Assembly (NCBI GenBank): GCA_030655135.1
Contig: JAURWC010000076.1
Location: 186,001-250,000, forward strand
Reading direction: 5' to 3'
DNA: 64,000 nucleotides
Source: Hyphomicrobiaceae bacterium
GTDB lineage: Bacteria; Pseudomonadota; Alphaproteobacteria; Rhizobiales; Hyphomicrobiaceae
Shown here: in pieces, positions 27,072 through 36,131 of the stretch
How positions within the stretch are numbered: the stretch's first letter is position 1
Layout of the letters: every line of letters starts with the position of its first letter
Notes under the pieces: model-generated
What the model was told of the DNA's origin: nothing
Databases searched by the model: none
Seen by the model: the letters and a program-made list of their open reading frames with translations, nothing else
Program-made: the position numbers and the translations under genes

Positions 27072-27965
27072 ATGACGAAGGCGGACAAGGCAGGGCGCGG
27101 CGGGGGGCCGGGCAAGCGTGCCAGCGGCTACAAGGGCTTCAATCTGGATGAGCCGGAACTACCTGATGATATTAAAGAAAAGGCGCTGACGTCGGGCGGC
27201 TATCCGTACGACAAAAAACTGAAAAAGGGTCCCTACGCCGACGAGCTGGAACCGCTGCAAATCGAGCTGTTGAAGTTGCAGGCGCATGTGCAGAAGCAGG
27301 GCGAGCGAATCGTTGTGCTGCTGGAGGGCCGGGATGCGGCGGGTAAAGGCGGCACGATCAACGCCATCATGCAGCACCTGAACCCGCGGCATGCGCACGC
27401 GGTGGCGTTGACCAAGCCGACGCAGACAGAGGCTGGCCAATGGTATTTCCAGCGCTATGCCGCGCACCTGCCGACCAAGGGTGACCTCGTTCTGTTCGAC
27501 CGCTCCTGGTACAACCGCGCGGGCGTGGAGCGCGTAATGGGCTTCTGTTCGCCCGAGCAGGTGGAGGTGTTCCTGCGCGAGGCGCCGCAGTTCGAAGGCA
27601 TGCTGGTGCGCGACGGTATCCGGCTGTTCAAGTTCTTCCTGACGATTGGGCGCGAGGCTCAGCTGGAACGCTTTCACGAGCGACGGCACGACCCGCTGAA
27701 ACAATGGAAGCTGACGGACATCGATCGCGCGGCCATCGGCAAGTGGGACGCCTACACCGAGGCGCAGGAGGATCTGTTCCGCTTCACGCATACGTCGGCG
27801 GCGCCGTGGACGGCGATCCGCTTCAACGATCAGCGGCGCGGGCGGCTGGAAGCGATCCGCGTGCTGTTGTCGGCCATCGATTACAAGGACAAAGACAAGA
27901 AAGTGGTGGGCAAGCCCGATCCGAAGATCGTGGGGTCCGGGCCGGGCTTCTTCGACGGGGAGTAG
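27072..27965 (+). CDS. ppk2: polyphosphate kinase 2 family protein
   Basis: Starting at the ATG at 27072 (AAAGGA site 10 nt upstream), the 297-aa protein is a one-domain PPK2. It has Walker A GRDAAGKGG (K92), the lid-region PTQTEAGQWYFQRY and Walker B LFDRSWYNRAGVE (D143). It moves phosphate between polyphosphate and nucleotides; class I members make NTP from NDP and polyP. ATGs at 26907 and 27042 in the same frame lack good ribosome sites. It is divergent from the PhoR-like kinase, which suggests a phosphate link. Confidence 0.9.
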   Translation: MTKADKAGRGGGPGKRASGYKGFNLDEPELPDDIKEKALTSGGYPYDKKLKKGPYADELEPLQIELLKLQAHVQKQGERIVVLLEGRDAAGKGGTINAIMQHLNPRHAHAVALTKPTQTEAGQWYFQRYAAHLPTKGDLVLFDRSWYNRAGVERVMGFCSPEQVEVFLREAPQFEGMLVRDGIRLFKFFLTIGREAQLERFHERRHDPLKQWKLTDIDRAAIGKWDAYTEAQEDLFRFTHTSAAPWTAIRFNDQRRGRLEAIRVLLSAIDYKDKDKKVVGKPDPKIVGSGPGFFDGE

Positions 27966-27988
27966 GCGCTCGCCTGGAGACATTGAGA

Positions 27989-28672
27989 ATGTCGCTTGTG
28001 CTCTATTATCATCCGCTCGCTTCGTTCTGCCACAAGGTGCTCATCGCGCTCTACGAGAACGAAACGCCGTTCGTTCCGCGCTCCGTAGATCTGATGGACG
28101 CGGACGACGCGGCGGCGTTCCGTGAGATGTGGCCCGTTGGCAAGATGCCGGTGCTGCGTGATGACACGCGCAAACGCACGATCGCCGAGACGTCGATCAT
28201 CATCGAGTATCTCGACCGGCATTATCCGGGGGCGAGCCCGTTGTTGCCGGCGAACGAAGGCATCCGTCTCGACGCGCGATTGTGGGACCGCTTCTATGAT
28301 CTCTACGTCCAAGGGCCGATGCAGAAGATCGTGACCGACCGCATTCGTCCCGACGGCTGCCAAGACCCGCACGGCGTTGCGGCGGCCCGCAACGATCTGC
28401 AAACGGCTTACGGCATGATCGAGCGCGAGATGGCGAGCAAGGCGTGGGCGGCGGGAGACGCGTTCAGCATCGCTGACTGCGCCGCGGCGCCGGCTCTCTT
28501 CTACGCCGGTATCGTCGTGCCGTTCTCCGCCAAGCATCCCAACGCCGCCGCCTACTTCGAGCGGCTGCTGGCGCGCGCGTCCGTGACGCGCGTCATCGCC
28601 GAGGCGCAACCGTATTTCGGCTCGTTCCCTTATCGCGATCAGTTGCCGGCGAGGTTTGCGCTGCCTGCCTGA
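27989..28672 (+). CDS. glutathione S-transferase family protein
   Basis: The ATG at 27989 with a GGAG site 10 nt upstream gives 227 aa. The N-terminal thioredoxin-like domain starts LVLYYHPLASFCHKVLIALYEN and includes GKMPVLRD, with the cis-Pro turn, and ETSIIIEYLDRHYPG. The helical C-terminal domain includes AWAAGDAFSIADCAAAPAL, the conserved GST N-capping box region. The substrate is not predictable. It follows ppk2 by 23 nt and may be co-transcribed. Confidence 0.88.
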   Translation: MSLVLYYHPLASFCHKVLIALYENETPFVPRSVDLMDADDAAAFREMWPVGKMPVLRDDTRKRTIAETSIIIEYLDRHYPGASPLLPANEGIRLDARLWDRFYDLYVQGPMQKIVTDRIRPDGCQDPHGVAAARNDLQTAYGMIEREMASKAWAAGDAFSIADCAAAPALFYAGIVVPFSAKHPNAAAYFERLLARASVTRVIAEAQPYFGSFPYRDQLPARFALPA

Positions 28673-28748
28673 TTGGAGCGACGGGTAGACTTGGACTTGC
28701 TGGAGCGATGGGGTAGGTCTCGTTGCTAACAAGGATGGACGGGGACGC

Positions 28749-29333
28749 ATGAACTCGCAGATCGTTTGGATATTTCTACTGGCATTGGGGCTCGGCGCGG
28801 TCATCACGACGGCCATGGCGAATGGCCCCGGAGCGCATATGGGCGTGGCAGCCGCGGTGGCGGCCGTCTATGCGCTGCGGGGCATTCTCGTGCATCGCAG
28901 TCAAGTGGCGAGCGAGGCTTCGCGGAGCGCTGTCGCCAGCAGCAATTCGATGTCGATGGCGCTGGTGTGGCTGTGGGGCGGATTGTCGGTGCTGGTGATT
29001 TACACCGGCATCCTGACGTGGCGCGAGTGGTGGCAGTTCGCGCTGGCATTCATAGCGGTGGGCGTCATCTCGCTCGGCTTCGCGATGATGATGGGACGAG
29101 ACGCTGCGGCCGGCAAGGACGACGCGGCGATGCTGAAACTGGCGCGAAACCTCACGTGGGCGCAGCTGGGCGGCATGATCATCACGATGGTCGGCCTGGC
29201 GGTGGATCCCGGCAAGCGCTTCCTGATTATCCGCGATCGCTGGGAAGACTGGGCGGCCAACAGCATCTTTTTCTTCGGCGCGGCGGCACTGGCCGTTCTG
29301 TCGGCGTATGCGCTGCTGAAAGACAGGCGTTGA
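28749..29333 (+). CDS. five-helix membrane protein, paralogue of the next gene
   Basis: This 194-aa protein has about five hydrophobic helices (3-22, 30-47, 70-90, 95-112, 138-155 and 165-188 are candidates). The C-terminal DWAANSIFFFG segment recurs as DWAANIVFLGG in the next gene, along with an equivalent Trp/Gly-rich helix pair, so the two are ancient tandem duplicates. No characterised family is recognised. It lies 37 nt upstream of its paralogue on the same strand. Confidence 0.65.
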   Translation: MNSQIVWIFLLALGLGAVITTAMANGPGAHMGVAAAVAAVYALRGILVHRSQVASEASRSAVASSNSMSMALVWLWGGLSVLVIYTGILTWREWWQFALAFIAVGVISLGFAMMMGRDAAAGKDDAAMLKLARNLTWAQLGGMIITMVGLAVDPGKRFLIIRDRWEDWAANSIFFFGAAALAVLSAYALLKDRR

Positions 29334-29370
29334 AGGCTGCTCCGGTCTTGGCGGTGAAGGCTAGCCATCG

Positions 29371-29982
29371 ATGCCGATAACCCTCGCACGTGCCGTTCTG
29401 ATCATCGCTGCGCTCTGCAGCGCGGCAATGATGTGGTCGGGCGTGAAGGCCGCGGATTTTACCGCAACGGCCTGGAGTGCGGCGCCGTTCGCGGTGCTTG
29501 CGGCATTGATCGGCCTAGCGGTCAACATTCCGCGTTGGACGCAGGCGGCCGCCGGCGGTTCTGTAAGCGGTGAGCAGTTGAATGCCATGCGCAACAACGC
29601 CCAGCTATGCGCCATCGTGTACGCATGGGGCGCACTGGCGCTGGCGGCGATGTACAAATTGACCGGCCTCTATTGGCAGCACGGGCTGCAGTACGCGTGC
29701 GGCATGCTTCTGTTCGCGGCAATCTTCTTCGGCTGGTCGCACATGGCTAGGCCGGGTGGGCGGTTCGCGACACCAGAGGGCGCGAAGCAGGCTGCGTTGC
29801 TCAACGTCGTGCATGGCGGCGCAGCCGTGGTGGCGGCGGCGAGCTTTCTGATCAGCGGCAAATTCTGGGTAGCGCGGCCGGACTGGGCCGCGAACATCGT
29901 GTTCCTCGGCGGCGGTTTCGCTATCGTGTCGCTGTGCTTGCTGGCTGCGATTACGCACTGGCGGATCGGGCAGCGCGCCTGA
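29371..29982 (+). CDS. membrane protein, paralogue of the preceding gene
   Basis: The 203-aa protein has about six hydrophobic segments. It aligns with the preceding product along the second half: a YAWGALALAAMYKLTGLYW helix against VWLWGGLSVLVIYTGILTW, and DWAANIVFLGGGFAIVSL against DWAANSIFFFGAAALAVL. Function unknown. The pair probably forms an operon and may assemble together in the inner membrane (inference). Confidence 0.65.
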   Translation: MPITLARAVLIIAALCSAAMMWSGVKAADFTATAWSAAPFAVLAALIGLAVNIPRWTQAAAGGSVSGEQLNAMRNNAQLCAIVYAWGALALAAMYKLTGLYWQHGLQYACGMLLFAAIFFGWSHMARPGGRFATPEGAKQAALLNVVHGGAAVVAAASFLISGKFWVARPDWAANIVFLGGGFAIVSLCLLAAITHWRIGQRA

Positions 29983-30126
29983 CGTGATTGCTTTGTTGCG
30001 ACGTACTCAACACCGCCTTCCCGTGCTCCACAGGATCCACGCCAGCATCGACGCGCGCGACGTTTCTGGATCTCGTTACCGAAGCGGGGTTTCCTGAAAC
30101 GTGGAGAATGCGGAAACTGGCGTGGG

Positions 30127-30144
30127 TCCCGACCTTCGTCGGGA
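30127..30144. repeat. short palindrome between convergent genes
   Basis: Perfect 7-bp arms TCCCGAC/GTCGGGA with a CTTC loop lie between the membrane-protein gene and the LysR gene. No T-run follows in either direction. It resembles intergenic palindromes common in this order and could also act as a weak bidirectional terminator. Confidence 0.45.
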
Positions 30145-30203
30145 AGACGTTTATGGGTGGGTAAGCGTCGCGATAAAACCGATTCCACGCCCATCGCAGC
30201 ACG

Positions 30204-31133
30204 TTAGCCGTTTGCTTTGGCGCGGGCTTCGCGGGCGTTGGCGAAGGCGGGCGTCAAGTCCTGCGTGACCCATTTCGAGAGCACGGCCACGGCGGGGCGT
30301 GCGTCGTGTCCCGCGGGATAGACGAGGTCGTAGCCGAGGCCTTCGATCACCGGCCCAAACGGCTGCACCAGCACGCCCCGCGCCAGTTCTGCAGCCACGA
30401 TCGCCAGGCTCAGCAGCGCGACGCCCTGCCCGGCGATGGCGGCGTCGATGGCGCTGGCCTCGTCGTTGAAGGCGATACCGCTGTCGATATCCAAGGTGTC
30501 TATGCGGGCGCGTTCCGTCCACGTGCGCCACGTCGGCACGCTCAGCTTGGTGGCCATGGCGCCCCAATCGAAATGGATGAGGGACACCGTCGCGAGATCG
30601 GCGGGCACGCGAACGTTCAAGTGCGGACTGCAGACGGGCGCGAAGCTGTCCGTCAGCAAGGGCAGCGCCGTCAGGCCAGGATAGTGGCCGACGCCGTAGC
30701 GGATCGCCGCGTCTGCCTCGCCGGCGTGCAGATCGACGGGATCGTCTGACGCATGCAGGCGGAGATCCCAGCCGGGATTGAGGGTGCGGAAGCTGCCAGC
30801 GTGGGGGACGAGCAGCTTGGCGGTGAAGGCGACGGTTGCCGACAGCGTTGCGACCTGGCGGGCGGGGCGGCGCTTGATCTGCTCGACGGCCTCGGCCATC
30901 GCGTCGAATGAACTGCGCAGCACGGGGTATAGGGCGCGGCCGTGTTCCGTCAGAACGACCTTCCGCGTCTGCCGGACGAAAAGCGGCAGGCCCAGGCTCT
31001 CCTCCAACTGGCGGATCTGATGACTGATGGCAGTTGGCGTGACGCCCAGCTCAGCGGCGGCCAGCTTGAAGCTCTCTTGCCGGGCGGCAGCTTCGAAGGC
31101 CCGCAGGGCACCGAGTTGGGGCAAGCGGCGCAT
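30204..31133 (-). CDS. LysR family transcriptional regulator (GcvA-like)
   Basis: The 309-aa regulator has an N-terminal wHTH (RRLPQLGALRAFEAAARQES then LGVTPTAISHQIRQLEESLG) and a periplasmic-binding-like effector domain (about 92-295). The FEAAARQESFKLAAAELGVT form is that of the GcvA/AmpR group. It is divergent from the SMR transporter gene with a 151-nt gap, so it may regulate it, in which case the gap holds the operator. The effector is unknown. Confidence 0.87.
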   Translation of the reverse strand: MRRLPQLGALRAFEAAARQESFKLAAAELGVTPTAISHQIRQLEESLGLPLFVRQTRKVVLTEHGRALYPVLRSSFDAMAEAVEQIKRRPARQVATLSATVAFTAKLLVPHAGSFRTLNPGWDLRLHASDDPVDLHAGEADAAIRYGVGHYPGLTALPLLTDSFAPVCSPHLNVRVPADLATVSLIHFDWGAMATKLSVPTWRTWTERARIDTLDIDSGIAFNDEASAIDAAIAGQGVALLSLAIVAAELARGVLVQPFGPVIEGLGYDLVYPAGHDARPAVAVLSKWVTQDLTPAFANAREARAKANG

Positions 31134-31284
31134 TATCTGGCCTCGCGCACTCTACAGATGAATTTGATTCATTTATTGGCTGAAAAGTTGCCATTTGTCT
31201 AGTTGTTCGCTCCGGCATTATCTAGCTCCTGACCGCTCACTGTGCAGAAAACACATGAGCAGAATTGAAGAAATGAGGTCAGTC

Positions 31285-31602
31285 ATGGCTTGGGTTTATC
31301 TGGCGCTGGCGGCGATCTTCGAGGTGATCTTCGCGATCAGCATGAAATACGCGGACGGCTTTACGCGCCCTGTGCCGACGCTGATCACGGCCGTTGCGGT
31401 GGTGTTTGGCATTAGCTTCCTGACGCTGGCGATGAAGACGCTGCCCGTAAGCGTCGCCTATCCGATCTGGACGGCCGTCGGCACGCTGGGCACGGTGATC
31501 CTGGGGTTCGTGCTGCTGCGTGAGCCGTTGACGGCGATGAAAATCGTCAGCGCGCTGGCGATCGTCGGCGGCGTGGCGGGGCTGAAGATGTCGACCGCCT
31601 GA
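31285..31602 (+). CDS. small multidrug resistance family transporter (SugE/Gdx-like)
   Basis: The ATG at 31285, with a GAGG site 7 nt before it, gives the 105-aa size expected of SMR proteins. Four helices are evident, and the essential membrane Glu is E13 in AAIFEVIF. LPVSVAYPIWTAVGTLGTVI is the helix-3 signature. SMR proteins are dimeric proton-coupled exporters of quaternary amines or guanidinium; only one gene is present, so it should be a homodimer. It is divergent from the LysR gene. Confidence 0.9.
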   Translation: MAWVYLALAAIFEVIFAISMKYADGFTRPVPTLITAVAVVFGISFLTLAMKTLPVSVAYPIWTAVGTLGTVILGFVLLREPLTAMKIVSALAIVGGVAGLKMSTA

Positions 31603-31699
31603 ACCGGCCGCGCGCGGTCATAAGCTTATCGAAAACCAAGCGTAGGCCGTGGGTCTCGCGCCGGTAACATCCGCCGCGCAGACATTTCGGGAGGCCTCC

Positions 31700-32998
31700 G
31701 TGACGGACATCAAGCACAAGCCGGAAACCGTAGCCTTGCATGGCGGTTGGCGGGCCGATCCCGCAACCGGCGCGGTGGCCGTGCCGATCTATCAAACGAC
31801 GTCGTACCAGTTCAACGACAGCCAGCACGCCGAGAACCTGTTCGCGCTGAAGGAGCTGGGCAACATCTACACGCGCATCATGAACCCAACGACGGACGTG
31901 CTGGAAAAGCGCGTGGCGGAATTGGAGGGTGGCGCTGCCGCGCTGGCGGTGGCATCCGGGCAGGCGGCGTCCGCGTACTCGCTGCAGAACATTGCCCGCG
32001 CGGGCGACAACGTGGTGAGTTCGACGGACCTCTACGGTGGCACGTGGAATCTGTTCGCCAATACGCTGAAGGAGCAGGGCCTGGAGGTTCGCTTCGTCGA
32101 TCCCTCCGATCCGGAGAACTTTGCGCGAGCCACGGACGATCGCACGCGCGCGTACTATGCGGAGACGCTGCCCAACCCGAAGTTGGAAGTGTTTCCAATC
32201 GCGGAGGTGGCGGCGATCGGCCGGCCTCTCGGCATTCCGCTGATCGTCGACAACACGGCGGCGCCGATCCTGACGCGGCCGTTCGATCATGGCGCGGCGA
32301 TCGTCGTCTATTCCAGCACGAAGTATCTTGGTGGGCATGGGACGTCGATCGGCGGCATCATCGTCGACAGCGGCAATTTTGATTGGGCGGCGCATCCGCA
32401 ACGGCAGCCGGCGTTGAATACGCCGGACCCCAGCTATCACGGCGCAGTGTGGGTTGAAGCGTCGAAGCCGCTCGGGCCGATCGCGTACATCCTCAAGGCG
32501 CGGACGACGTTGCTGCGCGACCTCGGCGCGGCGCTGTCTCCGTTCAATGCGTTCCTGACGCTGCAGGGCATCGAGACGGTAGCGCTGCGCATCGCGCGCC
32601 ATAGCGAAAACGCCAGTGCCGTCGTGTCGTGGCTGTCGAAGCGCAGCGAGGTGACGCGCGTGATCCACCCGTCGCAGCAACCGGCCGACAAGCGGGCGCG
32701 TGCCGACAAATATCTCAAGGGCGGTTATGGCGGACTACTTGGCTTCGAACTGGCCGGCGGGCGTGAGGCAGGACGGCGTTTCATCGACGGCCTGAAGCTG
32801 TTCTATCACGTCGCCAACATCGGCGACGCGCGCAGCCTGGCGATCCACCCGGCGACGACGACGCACTCGCAGCTGTCTCCGGCGGAGCAAGCCGCCACCG
32901 GCGTGACGGACGGCTACGTACGGCTATCGGTGGGCATCGAGCACATTGATGATATTTTGGCTGATCTTGAGCAGGCTCTGGCGGGGGCGCGAGCGTAA
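31700..32998 (+). CDS. metY: O-acetylhomoserine sulfhydrylase (PLP enzyme)
   Basis: Starting at a GTG (31700) with a GGGAGG site 5 nt upstream, the 432-aa protein is a Cys/Met-metabolism PLP enzyme. It has YTRIMNPTTDVLEKRVAELEGG, LIVDNTAAPILTRPFDHGA and YSSTKYLGGHGTS, where K208 binds PLP. The early HGGWRADPATGAVAVPIYQTTSY and the long C-terminal half match MetY, which makes homocysteine from O-acetylhomoserine and sulfide. MetX, the source of O-acetylhomoserine, is in this window at 53173-54366. Confidence 0.9.
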   Translation: MTDIKHKPETVALHGGWRADPATGAVAVPIYQTTSYQFNDSQHAENLFALKELGNIYTRIMNPTTDVLEKRVAELEGGAAALAVASGQAASAYSLQNIARAGDNVVSSTDLYGGTWNLFANTLKEQGLEVRFVDPSDPENFARATDDRTRAYYAETLPNPKLEVFPIAEVAAIGRPLGIPLIVDNTAAPILTRPFDHGAAIVVYSSTKYLGGHGTSIGGIIVDSGNFDWAAHPQRQPALNTPDPSYHGAVWVEASKPLGPIAYILKARTTLLRDLGAALSPFNAFLTLQGIETVALRIARHSENASAVVSWLSKRSEVTRVIHPSQQPADKRARADKYLKGGYGGLLGFELAGGREAGRRFIDGLKLFYHVANIGDARSLAIHPATTTHSQLSPAEQAATGVTDGYVRLSVGIEHIDDILADLEQALAGARA

Positions 32999-33070
32999 AT
33001 GACGTGTCAGCGAGGCGTCAGGTGGCGCGGTTCATTGTTCGCAGGTCACCAACTGAGGACCATGAGACGA

Positions 33071-33328
33071 ATGAAAAAATCATCGCTGGCCATCACCGCC
33101 ATCCTGTTCGCCGCGCCGCTGACGTCTGCCGCCTATGCAGATCGGCCGCCCACACCGAGCGAACGCGCTCATCTCTCGCAGATCCTGAAATCCAAAGGCT
33201 TCGTATCGTGGCGCAAGATCGAGCGCGATGACGGCCGCTGGGAAATTGAAGACGCACGCACGCGCAGCGGCAAGGTGTACGACCTTGAAATCCGCAAAGG
33301 CCGCATCGTCGAGTGGGATCGCGACTGA
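33071..33328 (+). CDS. small exported PepSY-like protein
   Basis: The ATG at 33071, with GAGG 12 nt upstream, gives an 85-aa protein with a signal peptide (1-22, ending TSAAYA). The mature part, about 60 residues, reads like a PepSY_2 domain: a helix (TPSERAHLSQILKSKGF), then strands WRKIERDDGRWEIEDA and KVYDLEIRKGRIVEW. Such domains inhibit proteases or bind other periplasmic targets. A second ATG at 33062 lies 3 nt after GAGG and is less likely. A terminator follows. Confidence 0.75.
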   Translation: MKKSSLAITAILFAAPLTSAAYADRPPTPSERAHLSQILKSKGFVSWRKIERDDGRWEIEDARTRSGKVYDLEIRKGRIVEWDRD

Positions 33329-33356
33329 GCTTTCGCGCTCTGGCGCCGGATTGCAG

Positions 33357-33383
33357 GGGCTCAGCGCAAGCTGAGCCCTTTTT
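33357..33383 (+). terminator. intrinsic terminator after the PepSY-like gene
   Basis: A 9-bp perfect stem GGGCTCAGC/GCTGAGCCC with a GCAA tetraloop and TTTTT. It lies between the PepSY-like gene and the convergent enoyl-CoA hydratase gene. Confidence 0.9.
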
Positions 33384-33392
33384 GCGTCTCGG

Positions 33393-34166
33393 TTAGCGGT
33401 GCTTGAATGCCGCTTTGCGCTTATCGGCGAACGCGGACATGCCTTCCTTCTGGTCTTCCGTCGCAAACATCGAGTGGAAGACGCGGCGCTCGAAACGGAT
33501 GCCTTCGGTCAGCGTGGTCTCGTAGGCGCGGCCAATGGTTTCCTTGGTCATCATCACGGCAGGAAGCGACATCGACGCGATCGTCTCGGCGGTTTTCATG
33601 ACGTCGGCCATGAGATCGGCGGCGGGAACGACACGAGAGACGAGGCCCGAACGTTCGGCTTCGGCGGCGTCCATCATGCGGCCGGTGAGGCACATTTCCA
33701 TGGCTTTGGATTTGCCGACAAAGCGCGTGAGCCGCTGCGTGCCGCCCGCGCCCGGCATGATGCCGAGCTTGATTTCGGGCTGGCCGAACTTGGCCGTGTC
33801 GGCGGCGATGATGATGTCGCACATCATCGCAAGTTCACAGCCGCCGCCGAGCGCAAAGCCCGCCACCGCGGCGATGACCGGCTTGCGGCAGCGCGTCACG
33901 CGCTCCCACGTGGAGATGAAGTCGCCGGTGTAGACCTCCATGTAGGTCTTGGGCTGCATTTCCTTGATATCGGCGCCGGCGGCGAAGGCCTTGTCTGATC
34001 CCGTGATGACGATGACGCCGACGTTGGCATCGGCTTCGAAGCCGTCGAGCACAGTGTTCAGTTCGGTGACGAGCGCGTTGTTGAGGGCGTTAAGCGCGTT
34101 CGGGCGGTTCAGGGTAATAATACCGACGCGACCCTTCGTTTCGACGAGAATATTCTCGTAGCTCAT
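33393..34166 (-). CDS. enoyl-CoA hydratase
   Basis: From the ATG at 34166 (AAGGAG 8 nt upstream) the 257-aa protein is a crotonase-fold hydratase. The oxyanion hole segments are [11 protein letters not shown] and [15 protein letters not shown]. The two catalytic glutamates are present at E111 and E131, spaced as E144/E164 of mitochondrial crotonase, with [14 protein letters not shown] after the second. It hydrates trans-2-enoyl-CoA in beta-oxidation or related pathways. The upstream in-frame TTG at 34172 is not used. Confidence 0.92.
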   Translation of the reverse strand: MSYENILVETKGRVGIITLNRPNALNALNNALVTELNTVLDGFEADANVGVIVITGSDKAFAAGADIKEMQPKTYMEVYTGDFISTWERVTRCRKPVIAAVAGFALGGGCELAMMCDIIIAADTAKFGQPEIKLGIMPGAGGTQRLTRFVGKSKAMEMCLTGRMMDAAEAERSGLVSRVVPAADLMADVMKTAETIASMSLPAVMMTKETIGRAYETTLTEGIRFERRVFHSMFATEDQKEGMSAFADKRKAAFKHR

Positions 34167-34190
34167 GAACAACGCTCCTTCGTGATTGAT

Positions 34191-35078
34191 TTATTTCTGG
34201 CAGGCGCTGCAAAAGAATGTCGAGCGGCCGCCGCTTACGCTGCGGCGCACAATGCCCCGGCAGCCCGGCTTTTTGCAAGGCTTGGCGGTGCGCCCGTACA
34301 CGGAAAATGAGTGCTGGAAATACCCGAGTTCGCCGTTGGCGTGGCGGTAGTCGCGCAGGGTGGAGCCGCCGGCGGCGAGCGCCTCCGTGAGGACGGATTT
34401 CACGGCGGGCACGAGGCGTTCGGCGCGATCGGTGGGGCGGCCCTTGCGATCGGCAAGAGACTTGGCGCCGCGGTTGGGGCTGAGGCCGGCGCGATGCAGC
34501 GCTTCGCAGACGTAGATATTGCCGAGGCCGGCGACGATGCGCTGATCCATCAAGAAGGCCTTGAGGTCGACGCCTTTGCCGGCGGCGCGGCGGGCGAGGT
34601 AATCGGCGTTGAATTCGTTGCCGAAGGGCTCGACGCCGAGGTGCGCGAACAACGGATGGGTTTCCAACTCGTCCTGGCTCATCAGCAGCATGAAGCCGAA
34701 GCGGCGCGCGTCATTGTACGTGACGACGGTGCCGCTCTTCAGGTGGAACACGACGTGGTCATGCTTGGCATGCTCGCCCGCCTCATGGGTGAAGTTACCA
34801 GGCTTGGTTCGCGCCGTGCTCTTGGTTTGCGAGACCGTGAAGCGGCCGGTCATGCCGAGATGCATGACGAGGGTTTCGCCGCTGGACAGGCGCATCTGCA
34901 AATATTTGGCGCGGCGTGCGAGCGTCGTGATGGTCTTGCCTTCGAGGCGAGCGGCGAAGTTCTCCGGCAGCGGAAAGCGCAGGTCGGGACGGCGCTGCTC
35001 CACGCGCACGATGCGCTGGCCTTCGATGAGAGGTTCCAGACCGCGGCGGACGGTTTCGACTTCGGGAAGTTCGGGCAT
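34191..35078 (-). CDS. mutM: formamidopyrimidine-DNA glycosylase
   Basis: The 295-aa Fpg starts MPELPEVETVRRGLEP, placing the catalytic Pro and Glu at residues 2 and 3. The H2TH region includes DQRIVAGLGNIYVCEALHRAGLSP, and the C-terminal zinc finger has CKKPGCRGIV and FCSACQK. It excises 8-oxoguanine and nicks abasic sites. An insertion of about 15 residues (TKSTARTKPGNFTHEAGE) lies near residue 85. It is 24 nt upstream of the hydratase gene on the same strand. Confidence 0.95.
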   Translation of the reverse strand: MPELPEVETVRRGLEPLIEGQRIVRVEQRRPDLRFPLPENFAARLEGKTITTLARRAKYLQMRLSSGETLVMHLGMTGRFTVSQTKSTARTKPGNFTHEAGEHAKHDHVVFHLKSGTVVTYNDARRFGFMLLMSQDELETHPLFAHLGVEPFGNEFNADYLARRAAGKGVDLKAFLMDQRIVAGLGNIYVCEALHRAGLSPNRGAKSLADRKGRPTDRAERLVPAVKSVLTEALAAGGSTLRDYRHANGELGYFQHSFSVYGRTAKPCKKPGCRGIVRRSVSGGRSTFFCSACQK

Positions 35079-35197
35079 TCCGTACCACCAAGGGCGTCAT
35101 CCTCGGGCTTTCCCAAGGAGCCAGCGCACTGCGGGAGAGAGGCATATAGTAGATCGCGCCGTCAACCCAATGTGCTGCTAGACTTGCGGAGAGCGGG

Positions 35198-35220
35198 ATC
35201 CTCGGGACAAGCCCGAGGAT
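35198..35220. repeat. dispersed intergenic palindrome, second copy
   Basis: Perfect arms ATCCTCGGG/CCCGAGGAT with an ACAAG loop, preceded by GCGGG, as at 23183-23205. A degenerate inverted copy (GTCATCCTCGGGCTTTCCCAAGGA) lies at 35097-35120 in the same gap between mutM and the Usp-like gene. Confidence 0.75.
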
Positions 35221-35270
35221 GACCGTTGAGGGTGCACGGGTCGTGGTGCGCGGCGGCCGGGGTGTTCTGC

Positions 35271-36131
35271 CTAGCGCACCAAGAGTAGCGGGCCTTCGAG
35301 GTTTTCGGCGAGCAATGTGTCTTCGCCTTCAGAGGGCATGGCGATGCCGTCGTAATGGGCGATGACGAAGCCGGCGCCCAGTGAACGCAAGGCCGCACCG
35401 ATGGCGGCGGCGCCGCCGTGCGAGACAGTCGTGATCGGCATATTAATGTGCGCTTCGTCGTTGAGGATGAGGCGGGCCTGCAATTCCATCTCGACGACCT
35501 GATGCGGGTCATGGCCAACGAGCAGCACTTCGGTGGCTGATGCGGTGGCGGCGGCAAGGTGCTCGGCCGTGCGCAGCAGCGGCGAAAAGCGTTCGATGTC
35601 CTCGACGACGGCGACGACGGGGCCTGTCGTGCGCTTCGCTTTCGGGCCTGCCAAAATGAATCCCGTGGTGCCCCAAACCGTCGAAAACATCTCGCGCAGC
35701 TTGACGCGATCGTGGCTGGCAACCGGCTCGCCCAGCGCGACCATGTTCCAAGGGCCGCGTTCGGCGCAGGCGCTAGCGAGTGCGGTCGTCGCGTCCAGGC
35801 GATGGACGCTCGACGTGAAGCGGATGCCCGCCTCGCGCGCGGCGGTGGCGACGCGGCGGATCGTGGCGGCGGCCGTGCGATGCTGGCGGCGCTGCAGGTC
35901 GACCGTGTCGATGGGGCCCTTGATGGCGCCAGCAACGGAAATCTCGCGGGCAAATGGATAGGCAGCAAGATCGATCAGCATGCCGTCGTCGGTGTAAACG
36001 GCCTCGACTTCTGAGCGGAAGCTACGCGCCAGTTGCAGCGCCGCGTCCAGCGCGATGCCTGACAGTTGCGGCCCAAGCTGTAGCACGACACGGCCGCTGC
36101 CTTCGCCGGCCTCGGCGACGTGCGCAATCAT
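35271..36131 (-). CDS. tandem Usp-like protein, partner of the Lon-like pseudoenzyme
   Basis: The 286-aa soluble protein reads as two UspA-like alpha/beta halves. The first starts GRVVLQLGPQLSGIALDAALQLARSFRSEVEAVYTD; the second starts GPVVAVVEDIERFSPLLRTAEHLA and ends ENLEGPLLLVR, the usual last strand of a Usp fold. The ATP-binding GxxGxxxxxxxxxG(S/T) motif is not evident. It overlaps the upstream 766-aa gene by 4 nt (ATGA), so the two are translationally coupled and probably act together. The fold is inference; function is unknown. Confidence 0.6.
   Translation of the reverse strand: MIAHVAEAGEGSGRVVLQLGPQLSGIALDAALQLARSFRSEVEAVYTDDGMLIDLAAYPFAREISVAGAIKGPIDTVDLQRRQHRTAAATIRRVATAAREAGIRFTSSVHRLDATTALASACAERGPWNMVALGEPVASHDRVKLREMFSTVWGTTGFILAGPKAKRTTGPVVAVVEDIERFSPLLRTAEHLAAATASATEVLLVGHDPHQVVEMELQARLILNDEAHINMPITTVSHGGAAAIGAALRSLGAGFVIAHYDGIAMPSEGEDTLLAENLEGPLLLVR

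Noticed and set aside
30127-30144. Terminator between the membrane-protein and LysR genes
   Set aside because: The palindrome has no T-run on either side; it is listed only as a repeat.
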